Assembly (NCBI GenBank): GCA_021234155.1
Contig: JAJEKV010000012.1
Coordinates: 4,221,789-4,285,788, forward strand
Direction: 5' to 3'
DNA length: 64,000 nucleotides
DNA from: Isoetes taiwanensis
Taxonomy: Eukaryota; Streptophyta; Lycopodiopsida; Isoetales; Isoetaceae
The position numbers were made by a program, and so were the translations under genes. Numbering within the stretch: the stretch's first letter is position 1; each line of letters begins with the position of its first letter. Positions 1-11,235 of the stretch are shown in pieces. The notes under the pieces were generated by a model, which saw only the letters and a list, made by a program, of their open reading frames with translations, was not told the DNA's origin and did not search any database.

Positions 1-12
1 AGGGGGAGGCAG
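1..12 (+). other. Polypurine tract of the unit to the left of the window
   Basis: AGGGGGAGGCAG sits directly before the LTR start TGTTAACC. The same tract precedes the other three LTRs at 2541-2552, 5131-5142 and 7751-7762, each time after the sequence AAAAACTTTT. It is the expected primer site for plus-strand DNA synthesis. Its presence at base 1 shows that an internal region lies upstream of the window. Confidence 0.8.
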
Positions 13-348
13 TGTTAACCACCTAGTGGTTAACATTGTACACATGTTAGGTGTCAGTGGTGGCAGACTGACACTTGGCATGATTAGGTTAACTTAAGTG
101 TATGGCTTAGATTTAGTTAGATGTACGGCTCAGATTTGCGGTCTACACTATATTAGACCAGAGCCTCTTCAGATGTACTCAGGTTTGATCTCATATTTGG
201 AGAGCCTCATTTGGCCACGTTCCCTTCACTCTTTGTACATATTTGTTTGTCTTGTTCTTGTTTTGTGATCATGAGCATGGCAGCTTTGTAGCATCCGGCA
301 GTCATAGACTGCTGCTGCAGGGTGCATGCCAAGAACTCACAATTAACA
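13..348 (+). repeat. LTR 1 of the tandem array (336 bp)
   Basis: It starts TG and ends CA (AATTAACA). The first 23 bases form a hairpin with 10-bp arms TGTTAACCAC and GTGGTTAACA around CTA. It is followed after one base by a primer-binding site. Confidence 0.85.
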
Positions 349-2552
349 GTGGCGCCGTTATGCCGGGTTCGCTCGTGATCACCTTCTTGAGCCTTCTTTG
401 TTTTCTTTGTTGTCTTTCTTTGCTCTTATCCTAATCAGTTCTTGAATACTTCTTGTACACTACTCTCAACCCTTCAATCCCTTTATTTGGCCCAACCAGT
501 TGTTGAAATGGCCCGGCTGGAGGCCCCTTTGTCAATCAATTCCTTAGCACTTAGTTTGGTTATGAAAATCATTTTCAAAAATTCTGTTTTTCATGCTGCA
601 GCAAGCACAGTTTTACAGTCTGAAACATTGTCAAAATATCATGATTTTTTCATTATCCTCTGTTTTTTCTCTCAGTTTTATCAGAAATCGTGCTCTTGCA
701 CACCAAAAATATTCTCTATCATTTCTTCTTCAGCTTATTTTTCGAGGGCTAGCACTAGGCTATCCCCCTTTGAGCCCATACATGAATAGCTTTCTTCTGC
801 AATCCCACAATGTTCTAAAGCTTGGAAGGAATTTTGAATCTCGCCTGCTTATCCTTTTCTGCACAAGATTTGTCCCTATCTGCATATCAAAGCAAGAAGC
901 AAAAGGTTTTTTCAATATAGCATAATCCGTTTTGGGCAGTTACCTCATTTCTACCTGCACAGAGTCCATTCGATTACACAGTTTTTCCATGTTCTTCAAA
1001 CTCTATCAAGTTATCCGCCAGATTCAAGCACAACTTTCCTTTTGCATCCTGTTTTGCATCCTGAAAGGGCTTTCTTCCAGTATTTTGGTCTCTAGCTCGT
1101 ATATATTCTAATTGAAATTCTTTCAAGAGGGCCAGCCGCACTGTGGCTAGCCCCCAATCATCTGCCCCAGATATACAGGCTGCAGAGCAATCTTCAAGTC
1201 AGCTATCTGTGAAGAAATTTTTGAAGCCTCAGGTCGGATTTATTCAACTCTTGGGTCTACCTCATCTGCAAACAACAAAAAAAAAATCATCAGTCAAGGC
1301 TAGAGGGAGAAATACGAACATCTTTGTTAAGCAGAGTCAGATATTTTCTCTATTTCCGCACAGATTCTACATGCTATTCAAGTTTATCTAACAAATGCCT
1401 ATTCAGATTCTATTCAGCAAGCAGATTTTGCTCAGCAAGTAGAGTCTTCTGTCTGCATCCTAGGCACAGGAATCAATCAGTCACTTATCTATTACAGAAA
1501 AATCGGCTTTGCCCTCTGAGTATCTCAGTGGCCATGATTTCTTCTTGAAATAGCAAGATGCAGCACCGCTTCATGCAATCAAATGGCTCAGTTACCACAT
1601 ATCCGGCTAGTTCCTATCCATAGAAGTTCCCATTTCGGCACCATATCAGAATCCCCTTCTTTCTGCAATCTATCTTTAGCCTGCGAAATTGGAGGCAGAT
1701 ATTTCGCTCCATCTCGGCATAACATTTGCTCATCTCGGCGAGAACATTCGGTGAACATCTGAAGTGGAGGCAAGGCGGCACATCTCTGCAGGACCTGCGC
1801 CGAATCAATTGCCATAAAATGGTCGTTTAGGGTTTACCATAACTTTAGGGCTTGCCGCCTATTTGGGTTGATAACAGGTCACGGTGGCCCCACGCTCCCG
1901 CCCATGCCCACACTCACGCCCACGGGCCACGGGCCACAGGTACGGTCACGCGCTTCATGCCTCTTTTGCTTTCAGTAACAATAAACCCACGCCACGCCAA
2001 CCCACGCTTTGTCACGCAAAAGCCACGCTTATGTCACGCTCCTCAACCTCACGCACGCCCACGCCAAGTCCATGCTCCAGCCACGCTTTTTATGCTCCCA
2101 CGCTTTTTATGCTCCCACGCTCATGCCCACGCATATGGCCATGCTTTTAGCCCCAGATCCACGCTCTGCAAAAGCTATCATCACGCATTGTCACACTCTC
2201 CTATGGTCGATCACGAGGGATGTTTTTATGGTGCTCACATTTTTTGAAGACCCCCTAATTGTTTTAAGTAAATTATTGGGCAATATTTATGAAAATGGAC
2301 TTCCCCATAATATAAGGGGATGGTCTTCATGTTTTTTGGCCCAAAGTTCCTATGATCCATGTTCTGCATCGACATTCCTTCGGATCCTATTCGTCATCAA
2401 TGCCTTCATGAAGATCTTTCGGCGACACAACCAACCATTACTATTACCATCATTTTCGCCCCTAGAATTTTTGGCACCATGTTGTAATTGTCAGACTTGT
2501 GTTATAAAAGTCTGTACATATTTTTGTGCTAAAAACTTTTAGGGGGAGGCAG
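349..2552 (+). mobile_element. Internal region 1 of the array element, non-coding
   Basis: About 2.2 kb without retroviral-type domains. From about 1880 to 2160 it is low-complexity, built from reiterated CCACGC/CCACGCTC words. It ends with CTAAAAACTTTT and the polypurine tract before LTR2. No long ORF is shared by all three copies. Confidence 0.75.
350..371 (+). other. Primer-binding site of array unit 1
   Basis: TGGCGCCGTTATGCCGGG begins two bases after the LTR end. It resembles the tRNA-Asp-type site (TGGCGCCGTTGCCGGGGA) of plant Tat-lineage Ty3/gypsy elements, with a small insertion. The corresponding stretch is badly altered after LTR2 and partly altered after LTR3 (ATTGGCCCGTTATGCCGGG). 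Confidence 0.6.
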
Positions 2553-2893
2553 TGTTAACCACCTAGTGGTTAACATTGTACATGTTAGGTGTCGGTGGTG
2601 CACCGGTGACACTTTTGGCATGATTAGGTTAACTTAAGTGTGTGGCTTAGATTTAGTTAGATGTGCGGCTCCGATTTGCGGGTCTACACTATATTAGGCG
2701 ACCGAGCCTCTTCGGATGTACTTTCGGGTTTGATCTCATATTTGGAGAGCCTCATTTGGCCACGTTCCCTTCACTCTTTGTACATATTTGTTTGTCTTGT
2801 TCTTGTTTTGTGATCATGAGCATGGCAGCTTTGTAGCATCCGGCAGTCATAGACTGCTGCTGCAGGGTGCATGCCAAGAACTCACAATTAACA
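2553..2893 (+). repeat. LTR 2 of the tandem array (341 bp)
   Basis: Aligns with LTR1 throughout but differs in clusters: GCACCGGTGAC where LTR1 has GCAGACTGAC, CTCCGATTTGCGGG for CTCAGATTTGCGG, and TTCGGATGTACTTTCGGG for TTCAGATGTACTCAGG. The ends TGTT and AACA are conserved. Confidence 0.85.
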
Positions 2894-5142
2894 AGATGCC
2901 AAGTTATCTTAGGGTTCGCTCGTGATCACCTTCTTGAGCCTTGCTGTTTTGCTGTTGTCTTTGCTGCTCTTATCCTAATCAGTTCTTGAATACTTCTTGT
3001 ACACTACTCTCAACCCTTCAATCCCTTTATTTGGCCCAACCAGTTGTTGAAATGGTCCGGCTGGAGGCCCCTTTGTCAATCAATTCCTTAGCACTTAGTT
3101 TGGTTATGAAAATCGTTTTTCAAAACTCTGCGTTTTCATCTTTGCGGCAAGCACGCTTTTACGATGGGGATTTCTGGAGTGGTGACAGCACTCCTCTCTG
3201 CAAGATCTTCAGAAAAATCAACAGTTTGATCCTCGTTTCTCTTCTATTTGCTGAAACATTGTCAAAATATCATGATTTTTTTATTATCCTCTGTTTTTCT
3301 CTCAGTTTTATCAGAAATCGTGCTCTTGCACACCAAAAATATTCTCTATCATTTCTTCTTCAGCTTATTTTTCGAGGGCCAGCACTAGGCTATCCCCCTT
3401 TGAGCCCATACATGAATAGCTTTCTTCTGCAATCCCACAATGTTCTAAAGCTTGGAAGGAATTTTGAATCTCGCCTGCTTATCCTTTTCTGCACAAGATT
3501 TGTCCCTATTGCATATCAAAGCAAGAAGCAAAAGGTTTTTTCAATATAGCATAATCCGTTTTGGGCAGTTACCTCATTTCTACCTGCACAGAGTCCATTC
3601 GATTACACAGTTTTTCCATGTTCTTCAAACTCTACCAAGTTATCCGCCAGATTCAAGCACAACTTTCCTTTTGCATCCTGTTTTGCATCCTGTTTTGCAT
3701 CCTGAAAGGGCTTTCTTCCAGTATTTCGGTCTCTAGCTCGTGTACATTCTAATTGAAATTCTTTCAAGAGGGCCAGCCGCATTGTGGCTAGCCCCCAATC
3801 ATCTGCCCCAGATATACAGGCTGCAGAGCAATCTTCAAGTCATCTATCTGTGAAGAAATTTTCGAAGCCTCAGGTCGGATTTATTCAACTCTTGGGTCTA
3901 CCTCATCTGCAAACAACAAAAAAAATTTCATCAGTCAAGGCTAGAGGGAGAAATCCGAACATTTCTCTATTTCCGCACAGATTCTACGTGCTATTCAAGT
4001 TTATCTAACAAATGCCTATTCAAATTCTATTCAAAGAAGCGATTTTTGCTTTCGGCAAAGTAGAGTCTTATCATGCATCCTAGGCACAGGAATCAATCAG
4101 TCACTTATCTATTACAGAAAAATCGGCTTTGCCCTCTGAGTATCTCAGTGGCCATGATTTCTTCTTGAAATAGCAAGATGCAGCACCGTTCCATGCAATC
4201 AAATGGCTCAATTACCACATATCCGGCTAGTTCCTATCCATAGAAGTTCCCATTTCGGCACCATATCAGAATCCCCTTCTTTCTGCAATCTATCTTTAGC
4301 CTGCGAAATTGGAGGCAGATATTTCGCTCCATCTCGGCATAACATTTGCTCATCTCGGCAGAACATCGGTGAGCATCTGAGAAATGAGGCAAGCGGCGAC
4401 ATCTCACCGGCGGACCTCGCTTTCGAATCACCGCCATAAAAAACGGTTCGTTTAGGGTTTACCATAACTTTAGGGCTTGCCGCCTATTTGGGTTGATAAC
4501 AGGTCACGGTGGCCCCACGCTCCCGCCCATGCCCATGCGCTCATGCCCCACCCGCCCGCCGATCATGAGCCACGCTTCATGCCTCTTTTGCTTTCATGGG
4601 CCATGCTCAGTAACAATAAACCCACGCCACGCCAACTCACGCTTTGTCACGCAAAAGCCACGCTTATGTCACGCTCCTCAACCTCACGCACGCCCACGCC
4701 AAGTCCATGCTCCAGCCATGCTTTTTATGCTCCCACGCTCATGCCCACGCATATGGCCATGCTTTTAGCCCCAGATCCACGCTCTGCAAAAGCTATCATC
4801 ACGCATCGTCACACTCTCCTATGGTCGATCACGGGGGATGTTTTTATGGTGCTCACATTTTTTGAAGACCCCCTAATTGTGAAAATGGACTTCCCCATAA
4901 TATAAGGGGATGGTCTTCATGTTTTTTGGCCCAAACTTCCTATGATCCATGTTCTGCATCGACATTCCTTCGGATCCTATTCGTCATCAATGCCTTCATG
5001 AAGATCTTTCGACGACATAACCAACCATTACTATTACCATCATTTTCGCCCCTAGAATTTTTGGCACCATGTTGTAATTGTCGGACTTGTGTTATAAAAG
5101 TCTGTACATATTTTTGTGCTAAAAACTTTTAGGGGGAGGCAG
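2894..5142 (+). mobile_element. Internal region 2 of the array element, non-coding
   Basis: Collinear with internal region 1. It has a changed primer-binding region, an extra copy of TTTTGCATCCTG near 3670-3700, a shorter stretch near 3960, and a deletion near 4880 relative to unit 1. No coding domain is seen. Confidence 0.75.
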
Positions 5143-5480
5143 TGTTAACCACCTAGTGGTTAACATTGTACACATGTTAGGTGTCAGTGGTGGCAGACTG
5201 ACACTTGGCATGATTAGGTTAACTTAAGTGTGTGGCTTAGATTTAGTTAGATGTACGGCTCAGATTTGCGGTCTACACTATATTAGACGACCAGAGCCTC
5301 TTCAGATGTACTCAGGTTTGATCTCATATTTGGAGAGCCTCATTTGGCCACGTTCCCTTCACTCTTTGTACATATTTGTTTGTCTTGTTCTTGTTTTGTG
5401 ATCATGAGCATGGCGGCTTTTGTAGCATCCGCAGTCATAGACTATCGCTGCGGGGTGCATGCCAAGAACTCACAATTAAC
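5143..5480 (+). repeat. LTR 3 of the tandem array (about 338 bp)
   Basis: Close to LTR1. The end reads AATTAAC followed by G, so the terminal A is lost or replaced. It is preceded by the polypurine tract at 5131-5142. Confidence 0.83.
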
Positions 5481-7762
5481 GATTGGCCCGTTATGCCGGG
5501 TTAAGCTTCGTGATCACCTTCTTGAGCCTTTTGTCTTTGTTTCTTTGTTGTCTTTCTTTGCTCTTATCCTAATCAGTTCTTGAATACTTCTTGTACACTA
5601 CTCTCAACCCTTCAATCCCTTTATTTGGCCCAACCAGTTGTTGAAATGGTCCGGCTGGAGGCCCCTTTGTCAATCAATTCCTTAGCACTTAGTTTGGTTA
5701 TGAAAATCGTTTTCAAAAAACTCGTTTTTCATCTTTGCGGCAAAGTACAGTTTTCTGATGGGGGATTTCGGAGTGGTGACAAACACTCCTCTCGCAAGAT
5801 CTTCAGAAAAGTCAGCTTGATTCGATCCTCTTTTCTCTTCTATTTGCTGAAACATTGTCAAAATATCATGATTTTTTCATTATCCTCTGTTTTTCTCTCA
5901 GTTTTATCAAAAATCGTGCTCTTGCACACCAAAAATATTCTCTATCATTTCTTCTTCAGCTTATTTTTCGAGGGCCAGCACTAGGCTATCCCCCTTTGAG
6001 CCCATATATGAATAGCTTTCTTCTGCAATCCCACAATGTTCTAAAGCTTGGAAGGAATTTTGAATCTCGCCTGCTTATCCTTTTCTGCACAAGATTTGTC
6101 CCTATATGCATATCAAAGCAAGAAGCAAAAGGTTTTTTCAATATAGCATAATTCGTTTTGGGCAGTTACCTCATTTCTACCTGCACAGAGTCCATTCGAT
6201 TACACAGTTTTTCCATGTTCTTCAAACTCTATCAAGTTATCCGCCAGATTCAAGCACGGCTTTCCTTTTGCATCCTGTTTTGCATCCTGAAAGGGCTTTC
6301 TTCCAGTATTTCGGTCTCTAGCTCGTGTACATTCTAATTGAAATTCTTTCAAGAGGGCCAGCCGCACTGTGGCTAGCCCCCAATCATCCGCCTATATATA
6401 CGGTCGCAGAGCAATCTTCAAGTCAGCTATCTGTGAAGAAATTTTCGAAGCCTCAGGTCGGATTTTTTCAACTCTTGGGTCTACCTCATCTGCAAACAAC
6501 AAAAAAAATTTCATCAGTCAAGGCTAGAGGGAGAAATCCGAACATCTTTGTTAAGCAGAGTCAGATATTTTCTCTATTTCCGCACAGATTCTACATGCTA
6601 TTCAAGTTTATCTAACAAATGCCTATTCAAATTCTATTCAGCAAGCAGATTTTGCTCAGCAAGTAGAGTCTTATGTCTGCATCCTAGGCACAGGAATCAA
6701 TCAGTCACTTATCTATTACAGAAAAATCGGCTTTGCCCTCTGAGTATCTCAGGGGCCATGATTTCTTCTTGAAATAGCAAGATGCAGCACCGCTTCATGC
6801 AATCAAATGGCTCAGTTACCACATATCCGGCTAGTTCCTATCCATAGAAGTTCCCATTTCGGCACCATATCAGAATCCCCTTCTTTCTGCAATCTATCTT
6901 TAGCCTGCGAAATTGGAGGCAGATATTTCGCTCCATCTCGGCATAACATTTGCTCATCTCGGCAGAACATCAGCGGAGCATACAGAAATTGGAGGCAGCA
7001 GCAGCACATCTCGGCATACCTCTGCTCGAATCACCGCCATAAAACGGTCGTTTAGGGTTTACCATAACTTTAGGGTTTGCCGCCTATTTGGGTTGATAAC
7101 AGGTCACGGTGGCCCCACGCTCCCGCCCACGCCCACGGGCCACGGGCCACAGTCACGGTCACGCGCTTCATGCCTCTTTTGCTTTCATGGGCCATGCTCA
7201 GTAACAATAAACCCACGCCACGCCAACCCACGCTTTGTCACGCAAAAGCCACGCTTATGTCACGCTCCTCAACCTCACGCACGCCCACGCCAAGTCCATG
7301 CTCCAGCCAGGCTTTTTATGCTCCCACGCTCATGCCCACGCATATGGCCATGCTTTTAGCCCCAGATCCACGCTCTGCAAAAGCTATCATCACGCATCGT
7401 CACACTCTCCTATGGTCGATCACGGGGGATGTTTTTATGGTGCTCACATTTTTTGAAGACCCCCTAATTGTTTTAAGTAAATTATTGGGCAATATTTGTG
7501 AAAATGGACTTCCCCATAATATAAGGGATGGTCTTCATGTTTTTTTTTAAAAGTTCCTATTATCCATGTTCTTGCATCGACATTCCTTCCTGGATCCTAT
7601 TAAGTCATCAATGCCTTCATGAAGATCTTTTCGGCGACACAACCAACCATTACTATTACCATCATTTTAAGCCCTAAATTTTGGCACCATGTTGTAATTG
7701 TCAGACTTGTGTTATAAAAGTCTGTACATATTTTTGTGCTAAAAACTTTTAGGGGGAGGCAG
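5481..7762 (+). mobile_element. Internal region 3 of the array element, non-coding
   Basis: Collinear with internal regions 1 and 2. It carries local differences such as GGTTAAGCTTCG for GGTTCGCTCG near 5500, ATTAAGTC for ATTCGTC near 7599 and TTTTAAGCC for TTTTCGCC near 7666. Confidence 0.75.
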
Positions 7763-8149
7763 TGTTAACCACCTAGTGGTTAACATTGTACACATGTTAG
7801 GTGTCAGTGGTGGCAGCCACCTAGTGGTTAACATTGTACACATGTTAGGTGTCAGTGGTGGCAGACTGACACTTGGCATGATTAGGTTAACTTAAGTGTG
7901 TGGCTTAGATTTAGTTAGATGTACAGCTCAGATTTGCGGTCTACACTATATTAGACGACCAGAGCCTCTTCAGATGTACTCAGGTTTGATCTCATATTTG
8001 GAGAGCCTCATTTGGCCACGTTCCCTTCACTCTTTGTACATATTTGTTTGTCTTGTTCTTGTTTTGTGATCATGAGCATGGCAGCTTTGTAGCATCCGGC
8101 AGTCATAGGCTGTTGCTGCAGGGTGCATGCCAAGAACTCACAATTAACA
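7763..8149 (+). repeat. LTR 4 of the tandem array with a 48-bp internal duplication
   Basis: This LTR is 387 bp because a 48-bp block starting CCACCTAGTGG and ending GTGGTGGCAG is present twice in a row (about 7769-7864). It ends AATTAACA at 8149 and is followed by unrelated sequence, so it is the right-hand end of the array. Confidence 0.83.
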
Positions 8150-8848
8150 CTTTCCAAGATCTCGTTGGCTGATTTTGTCACTTGTTTCAGAATCTGCGCG
8201 GCGTGGTACAGACATTGCGAGGCAGCAATTCTTGGATGCTAGGCAGTCATTGCTGGTAGAGAGTTTGACAGTCTGCATGGAGTCCCAGAGGCTCCTTATA
8301 ACGATGCTCTTGGCTTCCAAATCTTTTAATTCTTCACCTATGAATTTTTTCAATGTTTTATCCCTCAAAAACTCAAGTAAAATTTCTTTCTTCATGCTAT
8401 CCTCAATTCTTTTGGTCTGTTTATGGAAAGACGTTAGCAAATTAAGGACAATATGACGTTTACTGCTTGCACTTCTTGATGAACCGGATCATTCTGCCAA
8501 TTCTGCAAGCTCCAATTTTTCTTCTCTTCTTCTTTTCCTCTGGCGTCTTTTCTTCAACATTTCTTCTTCCTTGGTTCTTCTTCGTTTTCTCCTATCTGAA
8601 ATGCCGGTTTGTGGACAGATTACCTCATTGACATCCATATCCACAATGGATTGGAGCTTGCAGCAGGGAGGGAGCCAAAGAACAGGACGTAGGCAAAGAA
8701 CAAGAAGGGGCCAAAGAATAGGAATTTGAATTTTAGTTTTTGAAATTAGAATTTCCCCCACAAATTGGGACTCCATTCGTAAATAACGGCAGTTGAGCGG
8801 TGCCATAATTATACTTTCATACCACAAAAGTGGCGGATGCAACGCCAC
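8144..8848 (-). pseudogene. Interrupted ORF for a lysine/arginine-rich protein of unknown family
   Basis: Two minus-strand ORFs (8489-8848 and 8144-8440) lie in the same reading frame, separated by one in-frame TGA at 8489-8491 and about 50 bases of otherwise open frame. Read together they give a basic charged cluster (RRKRRRTKEEEMLKKRR) followed by a helical, charged segment (KKEILLEFLRDKTLKKF, ELKDLEAKSI). I do not recognise the family. A basic N-half plus a helical C-half would suit a DNA-binding or coiled-coil transposon accessory protein, but that is a guess. The left end is cut by the array LTR at 8149, so the sequence was probably disrupted by that insertion. The next features are Helitron remnants on the same strand, so it could be part of, or captured by, that element. 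Confidence 0.35.
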
Positions 8849-8945
8849 ATTTTGGGGGAACAGGGGGAACAGCCGAATTGGAACACCACCGCGTGCTTTT
8901 ACCCATACAAAGCTGTTGGCTGATCCGACAGAGTTTTAAAAACTG

Positions 8946-9167
8946 ATGAATACAAAAGGCTCAGATTGTGAAGGATTAGATGCTCAAGAGTTCTATGATT
9001 ATGTAAGACAGTTGTATTACGAAGAGGAAGAAGCATTCCTATATCTTATTGAGGAGGTCTCAAGTGATCCTCTTTTCATAATAGAGGATATTTGCATAGT
9101 TATCGACAAGCTTGGAAATGGAGAGGTTGTAGATCTTTCAAGGCTTTTTGAATATGTACAAAAATGA
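8946..9167 (+). pseudogene. HPt-like (histidine phosphotransfer protein) fragment, lacking the phospho-acceptor segment
   Basis: A 73-residue ORF reads like the N-terminal half of a plant histidine-containing phosphotransfer protein: an acidic helix (LDAQEFYDYVRQLYYEEEE), a helix ending in I.E.DICIVIDKL, and then GEVVDLSRLFEYVQK. The last part aligns with the (P)VVDF..(V/L)D..VHQ segment found just before the HQLKGSS motif of AHP proteins. The frame stops immediately after YVQK, so the active histidine segment is absent, and no continuing exon was found nearby. In the family these proteins relay phosphate from cytokinin receptor kinases to response regulators; this copy could not. It lies between Helitron remnants on the opposite strand, so a transposon-captured exon is plausible. 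The similarity is judged by eye. Confidence 0.35.
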
Positions 9168-9182
9168 TTCCTAATTAGCAAA

Positions 9183-11235
9183 TTAGGTATCAAAATGCAA
9201 CACCATATCCTCTCGTGCTAGCAAGAACAAGAATGCTACCATTAGAAGTTGAAGCAGCCTTTCTAGCAAGTTATTTAGGTCCTGCAACTTGACACAAATC
9301 TCTTCCAGAAGACGTATTACATCCGATCCAATGTTGGAAAATGTAGTTTCAAGTCCATCTCCATATCGTAGGAGATAGTCAGTAAATGCCTTCTGCTCTT
9401 CCGCGTCTCTTCTCTTATTGTTCATTATGCGCATATTTATATTGAGCTTATGTTCCTGGACATGTTCCCATATGTAAGAGTACTTCAAGGAAGCATGCAC
9501 AATTTGGGGTCGACTTCCTCGTGGAACCACAAGTGGAACCTGACGAAAATCTCCTGCCAAAACAACAATAAATCCCCCAAATAATTTGTCACATGATATT
9601 CGGTCACAGAGTATTCTATCCAGTGCTTCATAGACATGTTTATACATAACTGGGGCCTCATCCCATATAATCATGTGAGTCGCTCTTATCAAAATTTCCA
9701 GCTCAGATTACTTTGGAATATTGCAAGTTGATGTTTCATCTATGTTTATCGGTATCTTGGACCTTGAATGTGCAGTGCACTTGCCCTTCAATAGAGCGGA
9801 AGCAATTCCTGAAGAAGCAACAACAAGTGCAATGATACCTTTGGCACGAACATAAGACAACATGGTGTTAAACGGGAAACTCTTTCTCGAACAGCCTACC
9901 GCCTACACCATGAACAAAAAACACCTATCCTTTCTCCAACATCACATGCTCATCGATTACACGGTCAACGATAATACATTGGTCATTATATAGGCGGTCC
10001 ACATCTTCTTGCACCTTTGCCATGCCTTCCTAAAACACCTCATCCCCAAATATCATATATGGATCTATTGTACGCCCGGGAAGAATGAATTCAAACTCCC
10101 TCAAAGATCGTCCAGCAGAGTTCATATGATCTTCTAGAAGTGCTATGTCAAGAATCCAATCACACACTTGCACATTTTGATCCTCTGCAACCCTTCGTAC
10201 CTAATGCAAGAAGTCATCGACCATATAAAGCTTTACTTCTTTCCACAATCTTAGCAGATTCGATGCCTCACAAGAAGGATCATGGCAAACATGTGCCGCG
10301 ATTGTGGTGGCATGCCCAATGTTGTTGCTACTCCCTGAAAAAAAAACTCAAGCCATTTTGTGTCATCTCGAAGCAACCCACGATGAATGCAAGCTTCTTT
10401 GTATGTTGCACACAACTCCCCATCGAAAGAACGTAAATCTTCAAAACTAATTGCATCTATCATGCAGGTCAATAGGAGTCGTAGATAGTATCGATCTCCT
10501 TCTAAAGGATTAACAAAGTACATGCGTCCAATCGTGGAGTTGTTGGATCTCTTCTTCCATGTCCTACTAGGTTTATCATAAGTAAACTTTTTAGGAAAAT
10601 CATGGTAGAGTAATTGAGTAGCCTCTCTATTTCCAGATGCATTCATCTTGAAAAAAGTTGTCAATGTTGTCCCATTATTCTTACTTATTATAGTGTCCAA
10701 GCTCATACCTTCTTAATAGTATATATCTTGTTGCATCGGGAGATGCAGAGCCAATCTATTGACATAGGAAAAATGTTGTTGTATTTTATATGAAAGAATT
10801 CTACATGATGCCTCAGAAGCTGAGAAGTAGCATGCATTCAAGAATTGCTCAACCTCATCATGATTTATAGTGGGTGCCCTGCTAGTAAATGCAGCATCAC
10901 TCGTTGCTTTTAAATTCACAATGATCACATCCTGCCCTTTGTAGACATATTTGTACAGATATTTAAAGGCCTTAACAACAGCACATACCTCAACATTGAT
11001 ATGGCACTTGAAGTATGATGGCACTTGATGTACGATGTCAGCCACGGATTATATGGCACAATCCATCTGCCAATTTATATCCCCTTTTTCATTTTTTGGC
11101 CACCATTCCTTCTTTGGTACAATGTATATCCATCAACAACTGTTGTCTCATCTGAAAATGCACATGAATACTTACCATCCTGCATGCACTTTGGACACTT
11201 ACCTTAACAACGTGATCCTCGCGTTTATAGGCTGA
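9183..11235 (-). pseudogene. Decayed Helitron Rep/PIF1-helicase region
   Basis: Minus-strand frames read, in order from 11235 down: a Cys-rich Rep-C-side stretch (KCPKCMQDGKY, DGYTLYQRRNGG); the segment INVEVCAVVKAFKYLYKYVYKG (11045-10713), a hallmark of Helitron-type replicase/helicases; a region with HDFPKKFTYD and IGRMYFVNP.EGDRYYLRLLL (10706-10251), also typical; then PIF1-family helicase motifs with WDEAPVM and VLAGDFRQVPLVVPRG (9692-9183; Walker B and motif III regions). Frameshifts and stops separate the pieces, and the P-loop segment is not seen intact. Family knowledge: these proteins drive rolling-circle transposition. The N-terminal Helitron fragment at 18244-18919 has the same orientation and lies upstream in that sense, so both may derive from one element split by later insertions. 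Confidence 0.85.

Larger units (their letters stand above)
1..8149 (+). mobile_element. Tandem array of a non-autonomous LTR retrotransposon (4 LTRs, 3 internal regions)
   Basis: The same unit of about 2.55-2.6 kb repeats head to tail. Each begins with a polypurine tract (AGGGGGAGGCAG) followed by an LTR starting TGTTAACC and ending AATTAACA, then an internal region of about 2.2 kb. Neighbouring units share one LTR (LTR-int-LTR-int-LTR-int-LTR), the structure expected from unequal recombination between LTRs. No gag, protease, RT or integrase motif is visible in any internal region, so the element is non-autonomous (LARD- or large TRIM-like). The primer-binding site after LTR1 is of the TGGCGCCGTT type common in Ty3/gypsy Tat-lineage elements. 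The window opens inside a polypurine tract, so at least one more unit lies to the left. Short ORFs recurring in the copies (for example near 442, 2941 and 5580) have no recognisable domain and look like chance frames. Confidence 0.88.

Noticed and set aside
442-789. ORF conserved in the array units (also at 2941 and 5580)
   Set aside because: Frames and ends differ between units, there is no known domain, and conservation is explained by recent duplication of the whole unit.
1852-2542. His/Pro/Ala-rich ORFs in the array internal regions
   Set aside because: They arise from CCACGC low-complexity repeats and are open in several frames at once.
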